A DNA stretch of 7,039 bases from assembly GCA_021817755.1 (NCBI GenBank), contig JAKAGC010000201.1:1-7039 (forward strand), in the 5' to 3' direction. The first letter of the stretch is position 1. Every line of letters begins with the position of its first letter. Shown one piece after another: positions 1 to 6,435 of the stretch. The position numbers and the translations under genes were made by a program. This DNA is from Acidobacteriota bacterium. GTDB taxonomy: Bacteria; Acidobacteriota; Aminicenantia; UBA2199. The notes below the pieces were generated by a model. It did not search any database. It worked only from the letters and a program-made list of their open reading frames with translations, and was not told the DNA's origin.

Positions 1-29
1 GTATTTTTAGTGTGGTATCGAGGTTTATA

Positions 30-878
30 TCAAGCATTTAATATCCTCTTCATTTCCCGGAAAATGAGATGGGAATCCTCATCCCGGAGGTAATTACCGC
101 CGATGCGGGAGGTACGGATGACATGGGGGTTGATTTCAAAATCCAGGATATCGTCTTCATAATATTTGGCTTTTTTTACAATCCCTTTCCCGGGTTGAGC
201 GAAAAATGAACCGCCTCCAAAACCGAATCCATCTTCAAATCCGCTTCGGTTGATAAAAACATAATTTTGGTGATAGTGAATTGAAAATACTTCCCCCATG
301 CGTTCCCATAATTTTAATGAAGACATTCCTTCAGGGGTAAGTCCACGGAAAGGACTATTTGAAATGCCGATGAGAAAATCGACTCCCTGGAGGAAATATA
401 GGTAAGCATTAATAGGGAAAAGTATTTCTCTGCAAATAATGATGCCTGCTGTGAAATCTGCTATTTTAAAGCTTTTAAAGGTATCACCGGGTTTAAAAAT
501 CATTGCTTCTTCAAACATTCCAAAGTTTGGGAGTTGAACTTTTCGGTGAATGTGTTGAAGCTTTCCCTTTGAAAAATAGAGTCCGCAATTATATATAATG
601 CCTTGTTCTTCTTCGACAACAGCTCCGATGACGATATCTATTTTAAGGCTCATGGTGCAGAAAGAATTCAATATAGAACTATCTTTGGAAATCGAAACAT
701 CATAAGCGATATCTTTCATATGGTAACCGGTGAGGCTTAACTCAGGGAATATGATGAGATTAATCCGGTCGTTTATTGCTTTGTTAATATACTCGAAGTG
801 GGTTTCAGCGTTTTTTGAAATGTTTCCCAAAATGGGGCTAAATTGAATGCCGCGTATTTTAAAGATATTAGTATCCAT
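30..878 (-). CDS. Carbon-nitrogen hydrolase (nitrilase/amidase superfamily)
   Basis: Predicted cytoplasmic amide or nitrile hydrolase of the nitrilase superfamily. With the start at 878 it has 282 residues, a usual single-domain length. All three catalytic residues are visible: Glu46 in FPELSLTGY, Lys113 in HRKVQLPNFGMFEE, and Cys149 in IIICREILFP. A later NRSGFEDGFGFGGGSF block (about 210-226) matches the conserved C-terminal part of the fold. The K..LPN.G.F.E segment and the ISNSPF segment resemble the glutaminase domain of glutamine-dependent NAD synthetase, but no synthetase domain is attached or seen nearby, so the substrate is unknown. The frame stays open to an ATG at 920, but that adds 14 residues atypical for the family, has no Shine-Dalgarno sequence, and overlaps a good promoter. 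The ATG at 878 also lacks a Shine-Dalgarno sequence but would begin a leaderless mRNA. Family call is firm, start moderate, substrate unassigned. Confidence 0.88.
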   Translation of the reverse strand: MDTNIFKIRGIQFSPILGNISKNAETHFEYINKAINDRINLIIFPELSLTGYHMKDIAYDVSISKDSSILNSFCTMSLKIDIVIGAVVEEEQGIIYNCGLYFSKGKLQHIHRKVQLPNFGMFEEAMIFKPGDTFKSFKIADFTAGIIICREILFPINAYLYFLQGVDFLIGISNSPFRGLTPEGMSSLKLWERMGEVFSIHYHQNYVFINRSGFEDGFGFGGGSFFAQPGKGIVKKAKYYEDDILDFEINPHVIRTSRIGGNYLRDEDSHLIFREMKRILNA

Positions 879-884
879 AGGAGT

Positions 885-913
885 AATATAACATATAACG
901 GCTATTTTATCAA
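885..913 (-). promoter_or_regulatory. Sigma70-type promoter for the CN hydrolase, apparently leaderless
   Basis: On the minus strand a -35 TTGATA (908-913) and a -10 TATATT (885-890) are separated by exactly 17 bases; each matches consensus at 5 of 6 positions. The seventh base after the -10 is the A of the ATG at 876-878, so the predicted transcript starts on the start codon. This is a sequence prediction; no transcript data are available. Confidence 0.6.
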
Positions 914-914
914 T

Positions 915-939
915 GTTCATTTTTTTCTTGCCAATGAAC
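915..939. repeat. Inverted repeat between the divergent promoters, candidate operator
   Basis: GTTCATT (915-921) and its exact complement AATGAAC (933-939) flank 11 bases. The left arm abuts the -35 of the leftward promoter and the right arm overlaps the last base of the -35 of the rightward promoter, so a bound dimer could affect both. A 7-base inverted repeat can also arise by chance in AT-rich DNA, and no regulator gene is in view. Confidence 0.3.
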
Positions 940-957
940 TTTTAAAAAGTGTATAAT
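928..957 (+). promoter_or_regulatory. Promoter of the OMP-protease operon
   Basis: A -35 TTGCCA (928-933, 5 of 6) lies 18 bases upstream of a perfect -10 TATAAT (952-957). The predicted start near 964 gives a leader of about 54 bases before the ATG at 1018. It is arranged back to back with the leftward hydrolase promoter. Confidence 0.65.
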
Positions 958-972
958 ATATTCCGACATATA

Positions 973-989
973 GCGATTGTAGAAATCGC
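973..989 (+). promoter_or_regulatory. Small hairpin in the 5' leader of the OMP gene
   Basis: GCGATT (973-978) and AATCGC (984-989) can form a perfect 6-bp stem with a 5-base loop, about 9 bases from the predicted transcript start. It lies upstream of the Shine-Dalgarno AGGAGA (1005-1010) and does not cover it, so a role in mRNA stability is more likely than direct blocking of translation. The function is inference. Confidence 0.35.
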
Positions 990-1017
990 AGTAATAATAT
1001 AAATAGGAGATATATAA

Positions 1018-1653
1018 ATGAAAAAAACAATGGTGTTTTCATTATTCCTGGTGGTAATGTTCGCTGTTTCGGGATTGTGGGCCGGAGAAAATTTACAGGG
1101 AAAATCATTTCGTCTTGGTATCGGAGCGGGTTATGCAACGTTCTCGGATGATCAATTCGATGGAAGTGTTCTTGTGGGTTTAAAAATTACCTATCCCCTG
1201 GCGAATGCACTGCGGGTTGAACTGGCTGGAGCCTATACATCAAGTAAAATAACTGCTAATGTAGATGGTTACAGCGGGGGTAAATTAAAAGTAATGCCAA
1301 TCCAATTGAGTCTACAGTATTGCTTTACTGCTGGAAATTTAAATCCGTACATTGGAGCGGGTTGTGGATATTACCTGAATGATTTATCTTTGGATGGATT
1401 GACCGGTTGGGAAAATATGGGTTTTGAAATTACTGAAGAAGTAAAAAACAAATTCGGTTTTCATTTTGGGGGTGGGATCGAATTTAAACTGAAATCCAAT
1501 TTGATATTCTTTATAGATGTTCGTTATTGTGTTGTCAAAATTCCGGGAACATATACAATTACAGATACAGTAACAGGAATAGAACAATCGGGTGATATCG
1601 AAAAAGATTTAAATCCCTTGATGTTTGGCGCAGGGATCAGTATAGGATTATAG
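1018..1653 (+). CDS. OmpW-like outer-membrane beta-barrel protein
   Basis: A 211-residue exported protein that probably forms a small beta-barrel in the outer membrane. Residues 1-22 are a classic signal peptide (MKK, a hydrophobic core, then a cleavage region at SGLWAG). The mature part alternates glycine- and aromatic-rich strands. The segment around residues 94-120, with PIQLSLQYCF and NPYIGAGCGYYL, closely resembles the OmpW pattern of a strand ending in QYHF followed by PYVGAG. The strand IFFIDVRYCVV and the last residues GAGISIGL also suit a barrel, although the final residue is Leu rather than the usual terminal Phe. The start is supported by AGGAGA (1005-1010) with 7 bases to the ATG. 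It is the first gene of an operon with the S8 protease 10 bases downstream. The cargo or channel role is unknown; OmpW proteins are linked to small hydrophobic compounds, but nothing here proves that. Confidence 0.8.
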   Translation: MKKTMVFSLFLVVMFAVSGLWAGENLQGKSFRLGIGAGYATFSDDQFDGSVLVGLKITYPLANALRVELAGAYTSSKITANVDGYSGGKLKVMPIQLSLQYCFTAGNLNPYIGAGCGYYLNDLSLDGLTGWENMGFEITEEVKNKFGFHFGGGIEFKLKSNLIFFIDVRYCVVKIPGTYTITDTVTGIEQSGDIEKDLNPLMFGAGISIGL

Positions 1654-1663
1654 GAGGGAGAAT

Positions 1664-3442
1664 ATGAATCGCAAAATTAAATATTTTCTAATTGGACTTT
1701 TTACCGTGGCAGTGGCAGTAGCGTTTATGGTATTACCTGGCACTGCGAAGACAGATGTTTCTGGGATAGTAAAAAAACTGGATAATAAAAGTGCTTATGA
1801 AGCTTCCTATAAAGAAGGAAATGCAAAAGTGGAATTTGTTTTGCGGAAGCTGATGAATATTTACCATAATGATGGAGAAGAGGCTGCAATCCGTTTTGCA
1901 ACGCGTAACAGATTGGAATTGGAAAATGGTAGAATCGCTGTTGAAGTGGAAATAAAATCGACTGCTTCTTATAATACTTCGCGTTTCAATCATACTGGAA
2001 TGCCCTCCACAGGGGATGAAGGTATGGAACAGGCGATGATGATGGTTAAGAACAGGGTGGAGCAATTGGGCGGAATTGTCGAAAAAACCTATAATCATTA
2101 TTTCCAGGGTAAGGCAGATATTGGGACCCTTGATAGATTGGCTGAGCTTCCGGAAATTTCCGTTGTTCGAAGTCCTGTACGATTTTTTACCCAGGCGATT
2201 ATCAGTGAGGGTGTAGCGGATACTAAGGCGGGTTCTATCCAGAGTTTGACCGCCTATCGCAATAATACACCTGTTAAAGTGTGTATAATCGATGGGGGAT
2301 TTCAGAATTATTCGCAATTACTTGGAACGGAGCTTCCTTCGAGTGTAACGGTTCAATCATTTACAGCGAGCGGAAAAGTAGAAAATGGTCAGGTTCATGG
2401 TACGGCAGTTGCTGAAATCATTCATGATATGGCCCCGGATGCTGAACTCTATTTTGCAGTAATTAGTACAACTGCGGACCTTGTGGAAGCTGTTGATTGG
2501 GCAATTTCCCAAAAAGTAGACCTGATTTCTTTTTCGATGGGGAATTATTGGGGCCCACTGGATGGAACCGGAATCACTAATTCACTGGCAGTTGAAGCGA
2601 AAGCAGCAGGTATTACATGGGTATGTTCTGCGGGTAATTCGGGTGCAGAACATTGGAGTGGAACTTTTAATGATCCGGATGGTAATGGATGGCATAACTT
2701 CAGTGGTAGCGATGAAATGTTTGAGTTCTATGTAACGGCAGAGGAGAGTCATTATTACGGTGTAAGCACAATTTTAAAATGGAATGATTGGGGAACCTGG
2801 AATGAATCAACCTGGGATTACAGTGGGGCTACACAAGATTATGATTTGTTCTTATATATCCTTGTGGATGGGGAATGGTATCTGGTAGATAGTTCGGAAA
2901 ACCGTCAACCGGGATATAAATATCCTTATGAAGGAATCGGTTATTATGAATTCGATGAGGATACGTTTTGGGGTGTAAAAATCTTCAAGAAGAATGCCAC
3001 ACAGAATGTTAAATTCGATATGTATATCCCGACTTTTACGTATGGAACGCTTGAATACAGTACTCCTGAAGGTAGTTTAACAAGCCCGGCTGATTCTCCG
3101 AATATTATTTCGGTAGGTGCGATCGACGCAATTCAGAATACGTATCATTATTATAGCTCTCAAGGGCCTACTGCTGATGGCAGGATTAAACCTGATATTT
3201 GTGCACCGTCAGGAGTTTCTTGTTCGGATTATACTTACGGGTCACGTAGTCAGGGTTATGGATTCTACGGTACTTCTGCTTCTTGCCCTCATATGACGGG
3301 TGCAATTGCTTTATTGAAGAGTAAAACTCCTTTTACTACGAATGAAATAGTACAGATTCTATATGGGCGTGCGATTGATATGGGTGTAGCAGGAGCGGAT
3401 AGTAAATATGGAAGAGGCCGCTTGAATATGGCGAAAGATTAA
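1664..3442 (+). CDS. Secreted S8 (subtilisin-like) serine protease with insertion domain
   Basis: A 592-residue exported subtilase. Residues 1-28 form a signal peptide ending near PGTAKT. Residues about 30-195 are a poorly recognised N-terminal region that may be a propeptide. The catalytic domain follows: Asp210 in VCIIDGGF, His245 in VHGTAVAEII, the oxyanion-hole Asn325 in SAGNSG, and Ser538 in GTSASCPH. The usual DSG or DTG after the Asp is DGG here, and GTSMASPH is GTSASCPH, but all catalytic residues are present. Asn and Ser are 213 residues apart, against 66 in subtilisin, because of an inserted beta-rich domain at about 332-470, rich in Trp and Tyr, with a DYDLFLYI motif like pre-peptidase C-terminal-type domains. 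This layout, including SPADSPNIISVGA and SSQGPTADGRIKPD, is typical of a known bacterial S8 subgroup. The Shine-Dalgarno AGGAGG (1652-1657) overlaps the stop codon of the upstream OMP gene, indicating co-transcription. The substrate is unknown. Confidence 0.93.
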   Translation: MNRKIKYFLIGLFTVAVAVAFMVLPGTAKTDVSGIVKKLDNKSAYEASYKEGNAKVEFVLRKLMNIYHNDGEEAAIRFATRNRLELENGRIAVEVEIKSTASYNTSRFNHTGMPSTGDEGMEQAMMMVKNRVEQLGGIVEKTYNHYFQGKADIGTLDRLAELPEISVVRSPVRFFTQAIISEGVADTKAGSIQSLTAYRNNTPVKVCIIDGGFQNYSQLLGTELPSSVTVQSFTASGKVENGQVHGTAVAEIIHDMAPDAELYFAVISTTADLVEAVDWAISQKVDLISFSMGNYWGPLDGTGITNSLAVEAKAAGITWVCSAGNSGAEHWSGTFNDPDGNGWHNFSGSDEMFEFYVTAEESHYYGVSTILKWNDWGTWNESTWDYSGATQDYDLFLYILVDGEWYLVDSSENRQPGYKYPYEGIGYYEFDEDTFWGVKIFKKNATQNVKFDMYIPTFTYGTLEYSTPEGSLTSPADSPNIISVGAIDAIQNTYHYYSSQGPTADGRIKPDICAPSGVSCSDYTYGSRSQGYGFYGTSASCPHMTGAIALLKSKTPFTTNEIVQILYGRAIDMGVAGADSKYGRGRLNMAKD

Positions 3443-3454
3443 GTATAAAATTTT

Positions 3455-3473
3455 TCCGTAAAGAAATTACGGG
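3455..3473 (+). other. Hairpin just after the protease stop codon
   Basis: CCGTAA (3456-3461) pairs with TTACGG (3467-3472) around a 5-base loop, and a T-G pair can extend it outward. No T tract follows, so it is not itself a terminator. It sits directly before the strong terminator and may protect the 3' end of the mRNA. Confidence 0.35.
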
Positions 3474-3485
3474 ATAATAAAAACT

Positions 3486-3518
3486 AAAGGGCAGGTGAAG
3501 AACCTGCCCTTTTTTTTT
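3486..3518 (+). terminator. Intrinsic terminator of the OMP-protease operon
   Basis: AAAGGGCAGGT (3486-3496) pairs perfectly with the complementary arm at 3502-3512 around a GAAGA loop. The GC-rich core GGGCAGGT/ACCTGCCC is followed directly by nine T (3510-3518). This is a canonical Rho-independent terminator and separates the operon from the VWFA gene. Confidence 0.95.
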
Positions 3519-3537
3519 ACTTTCTTATGTCCGGGAA

Positions 3538-3570
3538 TTGCTTTCATTTTAGTAATATATATAATATAAT
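3538..3570 (+). promoter_or_regulatory. Promoter of the VWFA gene with two overlapping -10 boxes
   Basis: TATAATATAAT (3560-3570) holds two overlapping perfect -10 boxes. A weak -35, TTGCTT (3538-3543), lies 16 bases upstream of the first. The predicted start is near 3572 (or 3577 from the second box), just before or within a strong hairpin. Firm on the -10, weak on the -35. Confidence 0.55.
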
Positions 3571-3572
3571 AT

Positions 3573-3613
3573 GTATCCCGGAATCGGGGTACTCAAATTC
3601 GGGAAAAATCCCG
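3573..3613 (+). promoter_or_regulatory. Two-hairpin 5' leader of the VWFA gene
   Basis: The arms 3573-3580 and 3585-3592 form an 8-bp stem with one T-G pair and a GAAT loop. A second stem, CGGGA (3600-3604) with TCCCG (3609-3613), has an AAAA loop. Both lie between the predicted transcript start and the Shine-Dalgarno GGAGGTG (3629-3635). They could stabilise the mRNA or form a regulatory leader; I recognise no known riboswitch. Confidence 0.45.
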
Positions 3614-3639
3614 CCACCAATACAATTCGGAGGTGCTTA

Positions 3640-5262
3640 GTGGTGAATCGAACAGAAAAAAAGATGAAAAAAGAACCCTCAGGGGTAGTTTATGATAATT
3701 TAAAAAAGTATAAAGTTTACATTTTGCTCATGGTATTTTTATTAGGAGTAGCAGGACTGTTTCTTTGGGGGCAGCAACAGAACAATGAAGTGATTACACA
3801 TGAAGTTTCGGTTTCTCGTGTAATAATTCCTGTATTTGCTTATGATTCATCGGGAAATCCTGTCTTTGATCTTTCCCCTCAGGATATCAAGGTTTATATT
3901 AATGAAAAACCGGTTGAGATACTGGCATTCAATCTTCTAAGATACGATGCTCAACAAGAAGTATTAACGAAAAAAAAGATCGAGGAGGAAGAAAAATCAG
4001 TGGCGCCTGTGGTACCTCGCCTTATATTCATGGTAGTAGATACGATGTTCAATAGTTATTACGGAATAAAGAACTCAAAAAAAATCGCTAGTAAATTATT
4101 GGATAGCAATTCTTTTGGTGATCAATTTGTAGTCATGGAAAATTCATCTTTCGGTGGATTGAAATTAATTGGAGGACCGGAAAGGGATAGGAAAAAAGTT
4201 AAGAAATTTCTGGATAAAATATCGGCTTTACCGGAAGTAGAAGATGATGATCCTTGGGATGTTTCCTCCAAATCTTCTGCTCTTTCTTCACAGACGACTG
4301 ACCGTTTTATTAATGAAGAAAAACGGAAAATGGAAAAAGAAAAAATCAAATTCTTTTATGATTTCCTGATTCAACTGAAAAATACATTGTTGGCGATAAA
4401 AGAGCCGAAGACGATTTTATTCTTATCGGAAGGATTTTCTGAAATACTATTATTCGAAGCAAACCCTTATGTTAAGGGAAATATTAATTATGATACGACT
4501 ATTATGTTTAATTTAAAAAAAGTAATTCGCCAAATCGGTGAAAGTGGAAATATTCTTTACATGGTTTACTCTGGAAGAGATAAGATCACGATTCAGGTAA
4601 TGCAGGATTTTTCAGGAGGAAAAGGTTCGACTAATACGGATGGGTTTGATAGTTTCACTCTGGATTCTGTTGATATTCCCATTAACCGTCAGGCGGGAAT
4701 GGAGAGCTTGAAAGCACTCTCAGTAGGAACAGGTGGGCATGTTTTCAGTGGGGCGAGAGAGGATATCGTCAAGGAAATCGAAAAAAATACATCGGCTTAC
4801 TATGAACTGGCATTTATTCCTCCTTCGATTAAAGGGGAATTAAAACTTTCGATTGATTGCAAACGTTCAGGAGTTCACCTGGATTTTCCGAAAAAAACCG
4901 CTAAAAATAAATCCTATTCAGAAATGGATAATAATCAGAAAAAAGTACTGGCATTAAATGTGGCTATGGAAAGAGATTGGGTAGAATCGGTTTTACAACT
5001 ACAGAAAGCCCCTGTTTATATTGGAAGCGATAAAAAACAAGTACGCATGGATCTTCCGAATGCAATGGTGGATAAAAATATCGATGTTTATATCATCCGT
5101 GGAAATGAGGATTTTTCGGATATTTCTGTTTTTCAAAGTACGCAGAAAGGATTGCAATCGGAATTAATTGATTTAAAGAACGCTTTAAACTACAAGAAGA
5201 TATACATTGTAATAATCGAACCGGAGTCCAACACCTGTATTTACAATCAAATCCCTAATTAA
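3640..5262 (+). CDS. VWFA-related domain protein, membrane-anchored
   Basis: A 540-residue protein with an N-terminal signal anchor (about residues 26-44, ILLMVFLLGVAGLFLWG) that would place the rest outside the cytoplasmic membrane. Next comes a beta-rich segment, VSRVIIPVFAYDSSGNPVFDLSPQDIKVYINEKPVEI, typical of the VWFA-related family frequent in Acidobacteriota, then a von Willebrand A-like domain beginning RLIFMVVDTMFNS (Asp134). The metal-site motif DxSxS is degraded there to DTMFN, so metal-dependent ligand binding is doubtful. A lysine/glutamate-rich helix lies near 226-238. Towards the C-terminus, SVGTGGHVFSG (about 361-371) and YYELAFIPP (387-395) are the family's usual end. A GTG at 3640 follows GGAGG (3629-3633) by 6 bases; GTG 3643 is the alternative. 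An upstream in-frame ATG at 3571 lies at the predicted transcript start and has no Shine-Dalgarno sequence, so it is rejected. The role is unknown; protein-protein contact in the envelope is inferred. Confidence 0.8.
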   Translation: MVNRTEKKMKKEPSGVVYDNLKKYKVYILLMVFLLGVAGLFLWGQQQNNEVITHEVSVSRVIIPVFAYDSSGNPVFDLSPQDIKVYINEKPVEILAFNLLRYDAQQEVLTKKKIEEEEKSVAPVVPRLIFMVVDTMFNSYYGIKNSKKIASKLLDSNSFGDQFVVMENSSFGGLKLIGGPERDRKKVKKFLDKISALPEVEDDDPWDVSSKSSALSSQTTDRFINEEKRKMEKEKIKFFYDFLIQLKNTLLAIKEPKTILFLSEGFSEILLFEANPYVKGNINYDTTIMFNLKKVIRQIGESGNILYMVYSGRDKITIQVMQDFSGGKGSTNTDGFDSFTLDSVDIPINRQAGMESLKALSVGTGGHVFSGAREDIVKEIEKNTSAYYELAFIPPSIKGELKLSIDCKRSGVHLDFPKKTAKNKSYSEMDNNQKKVLALNVAMERDWVESVLQLQKAPVYIGSDKKQVRMDLPNAMVDKNIDVYIIRGNEDFSDISVFQSTQKGLQSELIDLKNALNYKKIYIVIIEPESNTCIYNQIPN

Positions 5263-5269
5263 GTATAAT
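5240..5269 (+). promoter_or_regulatory. Promoter of the methyltransferase gene
   Basis: TTTACA (5240-5245, 5 of 6) and a perfect TATAAT (5264-5269) are 18 bases apart. The -35 lies inside the last codons of the VWFA gene. The predicted start near 5276 gives a leader of about 43 bases. No terminator separates the two genes, so read-through from the VWFA gene is also possible. Confidence 0.6.
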
Positions 5270-5318
5270 AGAGTTTTATTTGTGGAGTGTAGTAAACTAT
5301 TTTGAAGGAGGTAACTCT

Positions 5319-6308
5319 ATGAGTAATACTGGAAGCGATAATATCAATCAAATAGTTATGGGATTCCAAAAAGCACGAATCTTATTAACGGGATTTGAAT
5401 TAGGGGTATTTACTACAATTTCGGGTGAAGGAAAAACTTCGAAGCAAGCAGCTGAAATGATTGGAACTGATGCGCGTGCTATGGATCGATTATTGAATGC
5501 CCTTTGTGCAATGGGATTTGTTATAAAAAAGGGTGAGATTTTTTCTAATTCACCTGAAGCTGCCCAATATCTTGTAAAAGGAAGTCTTGATTACATGGGT
5601 GGTTTGATGCATAGTTCGCATCTGTGGAATACATGGAGTACATTAACTAATGCGGTTCGAAGTGGAAGATCGGTTATTCCGGATCATTTTGATAATCGAG
5701 GAGAAGATTGGTTTGAAGGTTTTATCGCTGCTATGCATTTTCGTGCGAGGAAGAATGCGTCTGCTGTAATAGGTCTCCTGAATCTTTCGGGTGTAAAACG
5801 GGTTCTTGATGTAGGGGGTGGATCGGGAGCTTATTCGATGGCTTTTGCAGTAAGTAATAAGAATATTCATGCAACTGTATTCGATCTGGCGAATGTGATC
5901 CCGCTAACGCGGCAATATGTGGAAAAAGAAGGGTTGTCCGAACAGGTGGATTATATTGTTGGAGATTACATGAAGGATTCGCCGGGAAAAGGTTATGATC
6001 TGATATTTATCTCTGCGGTGGTTCATATTAATTCACCGGAGGAAAACATCATACTTCTAAAAAAATGTGTATCTGCACTTAATCGAGGGGGGCAGGTGGT
6101 TATACAGGATTTTGTTATGGAGGAAGACCGTGTACATCCTGCAAATGGAGCGGTTTTTGCATTAAATATGCTGGTAGGAACTCGTTCGGGTGATACATAT
6201 ACGGAAGGTGAAATCCTGGAGTGGTACAATAAGGTAGGTTTGCAAAATCCAAAAAAAATTGAAACGCCTTTTGGAACTACTTTAATGACGGCGAGATTAC
6301 CTTTTTAA
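5319..6308 (+). CDS. SAM-dependent O-methyltransferase (O-methyltransferase 2-type)
   Basis: A 329-residue cytoplasmic methyltransferase of the acetylserotonin/hydroxyneurosporene O-methyltransferase type. Residues about 5-90 form the N-terminal winged-helix dimerisation domain (LLTGFELGVF, then RLLNALCAMGFV). The Rossmann domain carries the SAM motif VLDVGGGSG at 162-170, an acidic strand end FDL near 188-190, and GDYMKDSPGKGYDLIFISAVVH at about 215-236. His236 occupies the place of the catalytic histidine of this family (LHDW-type), here within VVHINSPEEN. VIQDFVMEED near 261-270 is the usual following strand. The start is fixed by AAGGAGGT (5305-5312) with 6 bases to the ATG; the frame extends upstream to a TTG at 5280 without a Shine-Dalgarno sequence. 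The family usually methylates hydroxyls of small secondary metabolites or pigments, but no biosynthetic neighbours are in view, so the substrate cannot be named. Confidence 0.88.
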   Translation: MSNTGSDNINQIVMGFQKARILLTGFELGVFTTISGEGKTSKQAAEMIGTDARAMDRLLNALCAMGFVIKKGEIFSNSPEAAQYLVKGSLDYMGGLMHSSHLWNTWSTLTNAVRSGRSVIPDHFDNRGEDWFEGFIAAMHFRARKNASAVIGLLNLSGVKRVLDVGGGSGAYSMAFAVSNKNIHATVFDLANVIPLTRQYVEKEGLSEQVDYIVGDYMKDSPGKGYDLIFISAVVHINSPEENIILLKKCVSALNRGGQVVIQDFVMEEDRVHPANGAVFALNMLVGTRSGDTYTEGEILEWYNKVGLQNPKKIETPFGTTLMTARLPF

Positions 6309-6339
6309 AATGCTTTATATAAAATGCTTTTATATTTTT
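6307..6339 (+). terminator. AT-only hairpin and tandem repeat after the methyltransferase
   Basis: A near-identical tandem repeat, AAAATGCTTTATAT (6307-6320) then AAAATGCTTTTATAT (6321-6335), overlaps the methyltransferase stop. ATATAAAA (6317-6324) and TTTTATAT (6328-6335) form a perfect 8-bp stem with a TGC loop, followed by four more T. With no G-C pair in the stem, it is at best a weak terminator. Confidence 0.35.
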
Positions 6340-6374
6340 CCTGCGATTATTTGGTCGATTTACGAAAAAGAAAG

Positions 6375-6403
6375 TTGACAACTACTGTATTTTCCGATAA
6401 TAT
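6375..6403 (+). promoter_or_regulatory. Promoter of rpmH-rnpA
   Basis: A perfect -35 TTGACA (6375-6380) follows an A-rich stretch (6364-6373) that may act as an UP element. The -10 is either GATAAT (6396-6401, spacing 15) or TAATAT (6398-6403, spacing 17). The predicted start near 6408-6410 leaves a short leader before the GTG at 6436. A strong promoter is expected for a ribosomal protein gene. Confidence 0.7.
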
Positions 6404-6435
6404 TATTATCTTATTTCAAATAGCGAGGATTTGAC

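Noticed and set aside
917..1138. Small minus-strand frame across the divergent promoter region
   Set aside because: It runs antisense to the OMP signal peptide and leader and has no coding support.
1733..2317. A 194-codon open frame on the minus strand inside the protease gene
   Set aside because: It lies antisense to well-supported catalytic-domain sequence and its translation shows no recognisable family or plausible start signal; it is a shadow frame.
3571..3639. N-terminal extension of the VWFA protein from ATG 3571
   Set aside because: It coincides with the predicted transcript start, has no Shine-Dalgarno sequence and encodes two hairpins; the GTG behind GGAGGTG is better.
5280..5318. 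N-terminal extension of the methyltransferase from TTG 5280
   Set aside because: It lacks a Shine-Dalgarno sequence, whereas ATG 5319 has a near-perfect one 6 bases upstream.
6309..6435. Possible replication origin next to rpmH
   Set aside because: The stretch is AT-rich, but I see no clear TTATNCACA-type DnaA boxes and no dnaA gene.
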